Below, one piece after another: positions 1-5,424 of a DNA stretch of 6,528 nt. A model generated the notes under the pieces. That model was not told the origin of the DNA. It saw only the letters and a program-made list of their open reading frames with translations, and ran no database searches. Each line of letters begins with the position of its first letter. Position 1 is the stretch's first letter. Made by a program: the position numbers and the translations under genes. The stretch is from the NCBI GenBank assembly GCA_044450785.1, contig JBIOJM010000456.1:1-6528 (forward strand), in the 5' to 3' direction. This DNA is from JBIOJM01 sp044450785 (GTDB lineage Bacteria > Planctomycetota > Planctomycetia > Isosphaerales > Isosphaeraceae).

Positions 1-28
1 GCTCCGGGATGTCGTCGAAGGTCGCCAT
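1..28 (-). CDS. Possible 5' end of a minus-strand gene, cut by the window edge
   Basis: An ATG on the minus strand at 28-26 opens a frame that reads MATFDDIPE before it leaves the window at base 1. There is too little protein to assign a function. It is offered as a gene start because a TAAAAT hexamer on the same strand lies about 46 bases upstream, and because the adjacent sulfatase gene starts divergently. There is no strong Shine-Dalgarno sequence before the ATG; only a GGA lies nearby. It could equally be a chance ATG in intergenic DNA. Confidence 0.25.
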
Positions 29-73
29 TGACGGTCCATTTGAAGCCGTACTGGGGAAAACCCGCCGTACGGA

Positions 74-79
74 ATTTTA
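74..79 (-). promoter_or_regulatory. Possible -10 box for the leftward gene
   Basis: On the minus strand this reads TAAAAT, five of six matches to the sigma-70 -10 consensus, in an otherwise GC-rich leader. The hexamer 17 bases upstream (CTTCGG) is a poor -35 match. Position and orientation fit a start of transcription near base 67 for the minus-strand frame that begins at 28. Weak evidence. Confidence 0.2.
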
Positions 80-191
80 GAGGGGGAAGGGGAAACCCGA
101 AGCTCGATCGAGCCCGCCGGGCGCCCCTTCCCTACTCGGCAAACCGATCGCCGTACCAAGGTGACTCCCTGGCCCCCCGCCCTACTTCGGC

Positions 192-197
192 TACAAT
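192..197 (+). promoter_or_regulatory. -10 box of the sulfatase-like gene, apparently giving a leaderless mRNA
   Basis: TACAAT matches the TATAAT consensus at five of six positions. Exactly seven bases (198-204) separate it from the ATG at 205, so transcription would be expected to begin at or next to the A of that ATG. No Shine-Dalgarno-like sequence precedes this ATG or the in-frame ATG at 196, which itself lies inside the hexamer. No convincing -35 box is visible at the usual distance. Together these features fit a leaderless transcript; this is inferred from spacing alone. Confidence 0.45.
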
Positions 198-204
198 GTG
201 GGCC

Positions 205-1698
205 ATGAACGTCATCGTCGTGGTTTGCAACAGCCTGCACCTGGGTTTCCTGGGCGCCTACGGCAACGCCTGGATCGAGACGCCGAACCTCGACCGGTTG
301 GCTGCTGAGGGGATCGTCTTCGACCACCACTTCCCCGAGAATCTGACGACCCTGCCCACCCGTCGTAGCTGGTGGACCGGGCGGTATGGGTTTGCAGAGG
401 AGGAGCAAGGCTGGACGCCGCTGCGTCCCGATGAATGGATCCTGCCCGACTTCCTCTGGGACAAAGGCGTGCGCACCGCCTTGATCTCGGATGTTCCCTT
501 GCTCCGCGAGGCAGGGATGGGATATGGCCGCGGTTTCGACGAAGCGATCTGGGTCCGCGGCCAGGGATATGATCCGCTCGTTCCCGAGGGCGATCCGCGC
601 GCGCGCCACGTGCACCTGGACCATGAACCCGGGCTGCGGCTTCCCCCCGAGGATGAGCCCGATCGCGCGCTCTGGAAATCCCGGTGGGAGCAGCTCCTGC
701 GGAACCGGGCCGCACTCCAGACCGACCGCGAGGAGAATACCGGCGTCGCGCGCACCGTCAAGACGGCGATCGACTGGCTCGAGCGGCGGGGAGGGTCGGA
801 CCCGTTCTTGCTCTGGCTCGACATCTTCAGCCCGCACGGGCCGTGGGATATACCCCAGCCGTATCGCGACCAGTACGTGACGGTCGAGCCCGATGAGTTC
901 GAGGCCGGCGAGGAGGGAGATCTGGTCGACGAAGTGTCCGACGAGGACGGCGAAGAGATCGACATCGAAGAGATCGCAGCGCTCATCGACGTCCCGCCGG
1001 GGGCGGTGGGCGAGGTCATCAGCGAGGCCGAGCTGTTCCGCCTGCGAAGGACGTACGCCGGGACCATGACCTTGGTCGACCGCTGGCTGGGGGAGCTGTT
1101 CGAAGCGATGCGCCGGCTGGGCCGAATGGACGACACCTTACTGGTCTTTACCAGCGACCAGGGTGAGCCGCTCGGCGAGCACGGCTACGTCCGCCGGTTC
1201 CGGCCCTGGCTGTACGAGGAGCTGATTCACACGCCCTTGATCGTTCGGCTGCCGCTCGGACAGCACGGTGGAGTCCGCCACCAAGCCCTGGTCCAGTCCG
1301 TCGACCTCTTGCCGACCATCGTCTCGGCTCTGGGTTTGAAACCGATCGATCGCGACCAGGCGTCGCCGCATGGCCACGACCTGCTCCCCTTGATCCGTGG
1401 CGACCAGTCCAAGCTCCGCGAGTACGCCTGCCTGGGGATGGACGTCGCGGAGTTCGCCATTCGAACCCACCTCTGGCACCTGATCGTCCCGATCGAGATC
1501 GACCCGGAAGAGCCTCGGTCCGCCGAGCTCTACCGCAAGCCCGAGGACCGGTGGGACCAGAACAATGTCATCGGCCAGAATCCAGAGGTGGCCGAGCACC
1601 TCGAGCTAGCGCTGCGACGATTCGTAGAGACTCTGAGACACGGCGGAATCGAAGACCTTCCCTCCCTGCGCGACATCGCCCGGTTCGGTTCCTCTTGA
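205..1698 (+). CDS. Sulfatase-superfamily protein with degenerate active site (probable pseudoenzyme)
   Basis: The 497-residue product has the alkaline phosphatase/sulfatase fold layout. The first strand and the NSLHLGFLGAYG segment are at residues 9-20, TPNLDRLAAEG at 26-36, a signature-like TLPTRRSWWTGRY at 49-61, SPHGPW at 209-214, and TSDQGEPLGEHG at 316-327, followed by LYEE at 336-339. Active sulfatases have Cys or Ser at the first signature position (C/S-x-P-x-R), which matures to formylglycine; here it is Thr49, although Arg53 is kept. The N-terminal metal-binding Asp is Asn9, the GKWHLG lysine-histidine segment is absent (GVRTALISDV at 88-97), and the DN/DH metal pair is Asp318-Gln319. 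Residues 229-260 form a very acidic insertion. The protein begins directly with the fold's first strand and has no signal peptide, so it should be cytoplasmic, unlike most planctomycete sulfatases. The frame is open back to a TTG at 28, but ATG 205 is preferred because homology begins there and the TACAAT box sits seven bases upstream. Thr can serve as nucleophile in LtaS and NPP relatives, so another hydrolase activity is possible. Fold assignment is firm; activity is doubtful. Confidence 0.85.
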   Translation: MNVIVVVCNSLHLGFLGAYGNAWIETPNLDRLAAEGIVFDHHFPENLTTLPTRRSWWTGRYGFAEEEQGWTPLRPDEWILPDFLWDKGVRTALISDVPLLREAGMGYGRGFDEAIWVRGQGYDPLVPEGDPRARHVHLDHEPGLRLPPEDEPDRALWKSRWEQLLRNRAALQTDREENTGVARTVKTAIDWLERRGGSDPFLLWLDIFSPHGPWDIPQPYRDQYVTVEPDEFEAGEEGDLVDEVSDEDGEEIDIEEIAALIDVPPGAVGEVISEAELFRLRRTYAGTMTLVDRWLGELFEAMRRLGRMDDTLLVFTSDQGEPLGEHGYVRRFRPWLYEELIHTPLIVRLPLGQHGGVRHQALVQSVDLLPTIVSALGLKPIDRDQASPHGHDLLPLIRGDQSKLREYACLGMDVAEFAIRTHLWHLIVPIEIDPEEPRSAELYRKPEDRWDQNNVIGQNPEVAEHLELALRRFVETLRHGGIEDLPSLRDIARFGSS

Positions 1699-3324
1699 AC
1701 GGACCAGCGCGACGAGCGGTGCCAGGGGCCCCCGCAACGATGCTGCCGGCCCTTGAGGGGAACCCGAGACGGTTGATCTCTTGCCTGCGCAGCAGGTGCA
1801 ACCGTGACAGCAGGACGGCGAACCTTCGCGCTGGCAGCCGCCGCATCCCGAGCCATGGCCCCAGCTCTTCAACTTGTGAAGCAAGCCTGAGAGCGCACAG
1901 GGCTTCTTCGCGGCGTTGGCTGGGGTCACACACGGAACGGCGTCCTGCTGTGGCGTCGATCGGACCGGCATCGCGATCGAGGCATTCTGCACATAGGTCG
2001 TGGGGAACGTGGCGGGCGGAAGCTGCGGTGAGGCGAGCGGATCGGCATGCCGATCCGGGTGAAGCCAGCTCAGGAACGTTCCCCGCGGCTCCGGCGGAGC
2101 GACCGGAGGAGGCGAAGCGTAGCTTGACTGGGCGGCCGGCCTGAACAGGCTCGGGCCTGAGGCCGACGAGGGGGCTTGACTTTGCGGAGCGACTGGCGCG
2201 GGCGCCACGGCGGAAGACGGCGCGGGAGCTTGGGACGGCTGGGGCTTTGCCTCCTTCTCCTCGGAAGAGGCCGGGGCCTGCGGCTCGGTAGGCTCGGCGA
2301 CTGGCCGTGCGCCGTCCGGCAGCGGTGGAGGAGGCGGAGTGCGCTGCGCCGGCGGCTTCGGTGCCGGTGGAACCTGGGCCGGAGCTGATTCCAGCTCCGA
2401 AGAAGGATTCGGACCTGACGCGAATCCGACCATGGTATCCGAGTCTGTACTGAATGCCGGCGTCAGTGCGGAACCATTGCCAGCGGCCATCGCCATGAGT
2501 CTTCCCGGGCCGGCCTCGGCCGGCGATGGAACGGCTCGCGACGCCGAGCCAGGCTCATCCGCGGCAGAACGCGGCTCAGAAGCCGCGCGTTCGGAAGGCG
2601 AAGCCACGGGCGAGTCTTCCGCCGGTTGTCGCGTGTCAGCCGGCGCGGGATGTGTCTCGCCCGGAGACAGCCTGTCGTCCCCACGAGGCCCCGAGCTCGA
2701 GACGTCGAGCTCCACATCACCCGACGACTCCGGCAGGCTGTGGCGGTGGCCCGCGGCGGCCAACAGGGTCGGCATCCGCGATCGCTCGTTACGCTCACTG
2801 CGTCCCCGATCGGAATTTCCGCCGCCGGACGCGGAATCGTCTCCCGACGATGCCTGGACCGGCCGAACATCGTCGTCGGCACGCGCGGTCTGGCTGTCGC
2901 GGGGCGCTCCCGACCGCGCTGAGACTCGGCTCCCTTGCGCGTGAACGCTCGGGTCGACGCCGTCGCGCACGCGCTCACCGGCGTTCCCATTCCAGCCCCG
3001 GCTGAGCAAGGGGAAGCGGCGGGCCAACCATTCCGAACGCGACTCCGGCCACACATCTCCCGGCAGCTTCCCGCCCCCGGCGGCCGCCGCGGCTTTGCCG
3101 TCCTCCGCCACATTGGACGCATGATCGGAGCTCGAACCGGCCTCCGACCCAGACCCGCGCCACCATGAAAATCGGCTGGACGCTGGAGTCTCGGCCCCGT
3201 CCGAACCAGTCTTGGACGGTGAGGACAAGCTCAAGCGTTGTGGCAAGCCGGCACAGCCCGAAAACCCCGGCAGTAACACCGACAGTGACAACAGGACCAG
3301 CCCCACCTCGGGTGGCCGTCTCAT
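1606..3324 (-). CDS. Low-complexity proline/serine-rich lipoprotein with C-terminal cysteine cluster
   Basis: The product is 572 residues and of unknown function. It opens with MRRPPE, a hydrophobic stretch (VGLVLLSLSVLLPGF, residues 7-21) and a lipobox-like FSGC with Cys24, so it is probably exported and lipid-anchored. Residues about 30-310 are hydrophilic and rich in Ser, Gly, Arg, Asp and Glu. Residues about 314-414 are a Pro/Ala/Gln/Ser-rich linker that includes a run of prolines near 330-335. A less repetitive part follows, with FLSWLHPDRH at 417-426 and LSGLLHKLKSW at 478-488. A cluster of seven cysteines lies at 494-512 (GCGGC, SCCHGC, TCC pattern), with two further cysteines at 465 and 476. 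The start is set by a GGAGGA ribosome-binding site seven bases upstream; an in-frame upstream start at 3372 would bury the signal peptide. The last 93 bases overlap the 3' end of the convergent sulfatase-like gene. The long disordered region suggests a cell-envelope spacer or scaffold carrying a terminal metal- or disulfide-bound module. This role is inferred. Confidence 0.7.
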   Translation of the reverse strand: MRRPPEVGLVLLSLSVLLPGFSGCAGLPQRLSLSSPSKTGSDGAETPASSRFSWWRGSGSEAGSSSDHASNVAEDGKAAAAAGGGKLPGDVWPESRSEWLARRFPLLSRGWNGNAGERVRDGVDPSVHAQGSRVSARSGAPRDSQTARADDDVRPVQASSGDDSASGGGNSDRGRSERNERSRMPTLLAAAGHRHSLPESSGDVELDVSSSGPRGDDRLSPGETHPAPADTRQPAEDSPVASPSERAASEPRSAADEPGSASRAVPSPAEAGPGRLMAMAAGNGSALTPAFSTDSDTMVGFASGPNPSSELESAPAQVPPAPKPPAQRTPPPPPLPDGARPVAEPTEPQAPASSEEKEAKPQPSQAPAPSSAVAPAPVAPQSQAPSSASGPSLFRPAAQSSYASPPPVAPPEPRGTFLSWLHPDRHADPLASPQLPPATFPTTYVQNASIAMPVRSTPQQDAVPCVTPANAAKKPCALSGLLHKLKSWGHGSGCGGCQREGSPSCCHGCTCCAGKRSTVSGSPQGPAASLRGPLAPLVALVRSRGTEPGDVAQGGKVFDSAVSQSLYESSQR

Positions 3325-3659
3325 GGCGTTTCCTCCCGCCTCGACGTCATCTGTTCTTCCGCTCGGATTCATGGAGTGCGAATCGCTCCGGATCCGCCTC
3401 CCTTCAAGAATCCATCGGCTTGGCGGTCAGTCGCATCCGGGCGATTCGACCAATCGTCCGACCACGAATCCGACACAATTCCTTTCTTCAAAAAGAACTT
3501 TCTAATTGCCGCATCCCGCACAATGTGAACAATAGGGAGATTCAGTCGATGACATCATCCTCTCCTCCCTTCCGACCGTCGACCGAAGTACCATGCGGCG
3601 CGGGGTCGCGATCTCGCCATGGGGACGAAGTCAGTCGGGGCTTATCGTGAGGTTCACCG
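3325..3659. promoter_or_regulatory. Divergent intergenic region with AT-richer promoter island
   Basis: These 335 bases separate two divergent genes and contain no convincing gene. A distinctly AT-richer patch at about 3471-3540, set in GC-rich DNA, is the most likely site of both promoters. On the plus strand TTGCCG (3506-3511), 16 bases, and AACAAT (3528-3533) form a weak sigma-70-like pair that could serve the cNMP-binding-type gene. CACAAT hexamers also occur at 3474-3479 and 3519-3524, without good -35 partners. On the minus strand TTCACA, 17 bases, ATTAGA is the best but poor pairing. If these are right, both genes have leaders of over 100 bases, long enough to hold control elements, but I see no recognisable riboswitch. 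Confidence 0.4.
3331..3336 (-). promoter_or_regulatory. Ribosome-binding site that fixes the lipoprotein start
   Basis: On the minus strand this reads GGAGGA within GGGAGGAAACGCC, ending six bases before the ATG at 3324-3322. It is the strongest Shine-Dalgarno sequence in the window. It selects the start immediately before the lipoprotein signal peptide over the longer frame that opens at 3372. Confidence 0.75.
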
Positions 3660-4193
3660 ATGCTCGATACCGAAGCGACCGAACGATTTATGGCCGCACC
3701 CTGGCTCGCCGAAGTCGACCGTGAAACCAAGAGCGCAATCTTGAGCACGCTGGTCGAAGCCCGGGCCCCGACCGGGGCCACCCTGCTTGCGCAGGGCCAG
3801 CCCAACGACCATCTCTCGTTCTTGATCGAAGGGACCGCCGCCATCGAACGAATCCACGGCAGCGGTCGGCGTGAGACCATCACGCTGCTGACGGCGCCGG
3901 CCGTGTTCGGCACGACGTCGTTCTTTCAACCCAAGCCCCCGACCGCCACGGTCCGCGCCACGTCGGACGTCTGGATTCTTTCCTTGTATCATCCCGCCCA
4001 CGAAGCGCTCCGCGCCGCTGATCCCCGCGCCGCCGAAGCGCTGGCCCTGGCAATTCTCCGCGTCTTGTCCGAACGATTCGACCTGATCGACAAGCTGTTC
4101 AACGACTTCACATCCCAGCATTCCGACGAGCCCGCCAGGATGAGTGAGTGGGCGGGGTTTCGGGCCCGGTTGTTCGAGGATCGCGGCCTCTAG
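3660..4193 (+). CDS. Stand-alone cyclic-nucleotide-binding-fold protein, Crp-like sensor domain without HTH
   Basis: The 177-residue product matches the cNMP-binding beta-roll. A helical lead is at residues 1-33, TGATLLAQGQPNDHLSFLIEGTA at about 38-60 fits the family's G-x-x-L-x-x-G-x-x-x-x-x-x-Y-x-I-x-x-G pattern, and a further strand pair runs to about 80. The segment corresponding to the phosphate-binding cassette is at 83-100 (FGTTSFF then PPTATVRA), and a helical C-terminus at 112-150 resembles the hinge helix. In cAMP- or cGMP-binding members the cassette has Glu after FG and Arg before the Ala-Thr-Val stretch; here these are Thr85 and Pro94 or Thr95, so classical cyclic nucleotide binding is doubtful. 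No helix-turn-helix follows, so it is not a complete Crp/Fnr regulator. It may act through a partner or as a ligand or redox sensor. A GAGG site at 3649-3652, seven bases before the ATG, supports the start. It is transcribed away from the lipoprotein gene and is 215 bases from the next gene, so it is probably monocistronic. Confidence 0.8.
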   Translation: MLDTEATERFMAAPWLAEVDRETKSAILSTLVEARAPTGATLLAQGQPNDHLSFLIEGTAAIERIHGSGRRETITLLTAPAVFGTTSFFQPKPPTATVRATSDVWILSLYHPAHEALRAADPRAAEALALAILRVLSERFDLIDKLFNDFTSQHSDEPARMSEWAGFRARLFEDRGL

Positions 4194-4221
4194 ATGAGGT
4201 TCCATCGTCGACCGGTTCGTC

Positions 4222-4288
4222 CGGGTACCCGAGTTCGGATGATTCCGATTGATCGAGCTGACCGGGTAGGGCCGGGGAAGGGCGGCCC
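4222..4288. repeat. Cluster of short inverted repeats after the cNMP-fold gene
   Basis: Three small palindromic units lie downstream of the stop at 4193. CGGGTACCCG is a perfect 10-bp palindrome at 4222-4231. TCGGA and TCCGA enclose four bases at 4235-4248. GGGCCG and CGGCCC enclose eight bases at 4269-4288. None is followed by a T-run, so this is not a classical intrinsic terminator, though it could slow or protect transcripts ahead of the next promoter at 4307. In DNA this rich in GC some palindromes are expected by chance. Confidence 0.25.
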
Positions 4289-4306
4289 GACCGATCGGCT
4301 CGGAGG

Positions 4307-4335
4307 TTGACGGGCGCGAAGTTGGATCGCACAAT
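4307..4335 (+). promoter_or_regulatory. Sigma-70-like promoter of the deacetylase-nagB operon
   Basis: TTGACG at 4307-4312 (five of six to the -35 consensus) and CACAAT at 4330-4335 (four of six to the -10 consensus) are separated by exactly 17 bases, the best promoter match in the window. Transcription should begin near 4342, giving a leader of roughly 67 bases before the ATG at 4409. The TTG at 4307 and ATG at 4334 that open the same reading frame lie inside the two promoter boxes, so they are unlikely starts. Confidence 0.55.
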
Positions 4336-4408
4336 GACGTTGAGAAGGACGAAGGATGAACCAGGAAGAGTCTTATTCATCCTCCCGCCTTTCGCGAGCG
4401 ACACCGTC

Positions 4409-5398
4409 ATGAACAACCCCGCGCCGCCGATGCCTTCCGAGCACTGGCTTCCGGCGTTTGATCAACTGCTCGAGACGGTGCGCGGCTGCGGTCCTCACGG
4501 CCAGCTCGTCGACGTCCGCGAATCGCTTCGCACTGTCCTGGGGCCGGGCCGTCCCCTCGTGATCCTCTGCCCTCACGCCGATGATGGCGCGATCACCGCG
4601 GCCTGCCTGCTCCACGAGTATGCCGTGCGGCGCGGCCTGCCCGTGATCGAGGTCCTGGTCTTTGCCGGCGAGCGCAACGTGGCCGCCCCCTGGCTCGACA
4701 ACCAGACGAAGGTCACGATCCGCGAGGCGGAGTTCCGGCTCGAGTGCAGCATCCTGGGGTCCGAAGCCGTCTTCTGGGACCTGGATGCCTACCGCATGCC
4801 CGGTTATCAGCCGACCGTCTCCGATGTCGGTAAGGTCGTCGACTGGTTCGAAACGCGCCGGCCCGGTGCCGTCATCGTCCCACCCGCCAACGACGCCCAC
4901 GTGGCGCACCGCGTGACCCGCGCCCTGGCCGCGATCGGCCTGGTCGGCGCCAACCTGACCGACTGTCTGGTCCTGACCGGCTGGACCCCCTGGGGACCTC
5001 TCGCTCGCCCGAATGCCTACCTCACCTACGACGGTGAAGCCGAGCGCACCAAGGAGTGGGCGATCCATTGCCACGCCTCCCAGGTGTTCTTGACCGACTA
5101 CACTCAGTACTGCTCGCACCTGGGCCGGGCTTACGCCGCGCTGACTCGCGAGTGGGCCGAGGGGCACAGCTTGTCCGGCCGGGCCCACCGGACCGACGAG
5201 CGGTTCGTCGGCGTCGAGCTGTTCCAGATCGACTCGTACGACCCACGGGCGGCCAAGGCTTATCCCGCCGACCCCATCCAGATCGCCCTGGGCATCCTGA
5301 GCGCCGAGCTCGAGCCCGACGCGTCCAGGTCCCTCAAACCCGCCTCGGACATCAGTGCGGCAGCACCCGGCAAGACTCCAGCCGTCGCCCAGCTCTGA
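4409..5398 (+). CDS. PIG-L/LmbE-family deacetylase
   Basis: The 329-residue product belongs to the zinc-dependent PIG-L deacetylase family, whose members remove acetyl groups from N-acetylglucosamine moieties (for example in mycothiol, bacillithiol and GPI synthesis). The hallmark motif follows a hydrophobic strand (LVILC) as PHADDG at residues 55-60, where most members have HPDDE. The metal and base residues His56, Asp58 and Asp59 are kept, but the usual Glu is Gly60. The second metal site motif is DAHVAH at 162-167, equivalent to the family's D-x-H-x-D-H, with His164 the likely zinc ligand. REAEFR at 105-110 matches the family's R-x-x-E helix. Residues 1-45 form a helical extension before the domain, and the last 30 residues look disordered. 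There is no signal peptide, so it acts in the cytoplasm. The start at 4409 is chosen because a promoter covers the earlier in-frame starts; the ribosome-binding site is weak (GCGAGCG), and ATG 4430 is an alternative. nagB follows after 26 bases, suggesting an amino-sugar substrate; the exact substrate is unknown. Confidence 0.82.
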   Translation: MNNPAPPMPSEHWLPAFDQLLETVRGCGPHGQLVDVRESLRTVLGPGRPLVILCPHADDGAITAACLLHEYAVRRGLPVIEVLVFAGERNVAAPWLDNQTKVTIREAEFRLECSILGSEAVFWDLDAYRMPGYQPTVSDVGKVVDWFETRRPGAVIVPPANDAHVAHRVTRALAAIGLVGANLTDCLVLTGWTPWGPLARPNAYLTYDGEAERTKEWAIHCHASQVFLTDYTQYCSHLGRAYAALTREWAEGHSLSGRAHRTDERFVGVELFQIDSYDPRAAKAYPADPIQIALGILSAELEPDASRSLKPASDISAAAPGKTPAVAQL

Positions 5399-5408
5399 CG
5401 ACCCAGCC

Positions 5409-5414
5409 GAGGAG
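5409..5414 (+). promoter_or_regulatory. Ribosome-binding site of nagB
   Basis: GAGGAG lies in the 26-base gap between the deacetylase stop codon and the ATG at 5425, ten bases before it. The spacing is slightly long but the match is good, and it supports 5425 over the in-frame ATG at 5461 and over the longer frame that overlaps the upstream gene. Confidence 0.55.
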
Positions 5415-5424
5415 TCTCGCCCTG

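Noticed and set aside
28..204. N-terminal extension of the sulfatase-like protein from TTG 28
   Set aside because: The 59 extra residues are basic and low in family resemblance, no ribosome-binding site precedes the TTG, and the likely promoter lies within the extension.
258..1136. Long minus-strand reading frame of 292 codons opposite the sulfatase-like gene
   Set aside because: Its translation is a Ser/Arg-rich composition typical of the antisense of GC-rich coding DNA, with no domain or ribosome-binding site, whereas the plus strand encodes a recognisable family.
1551..2944. Several plus-strand frames opposite the lipoprotein gene
   Set aside because: They are Arg/Ser-rich shadows without motifs. 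The minus strand has a strong ribosome-binding site, signal peptide, lipobox and coherent domain layout.
3421..3435. Sigma-54-like element (TGG...CGCAT)
   Set aside because: The invariant GG and GC are nine bases apart instead of ten, and the rest of the consensus matches poorly.
3165..3650. Plus-strand 161-codon frame running through the divergent intergenic region
   Set aside because: Most of it lies across the lipoprotein signal-peptide region and the AT-rich promoter patch, with no ribosome-binding site or recognisable sequence.
5056..5424. Extended nagB frame beginning inside the deacetylase gene
   Set aside because: The extension is Arg-rich out-of-frame translation of the deacetylase; NagB homology and a GAGGAG site support the start at 5425.
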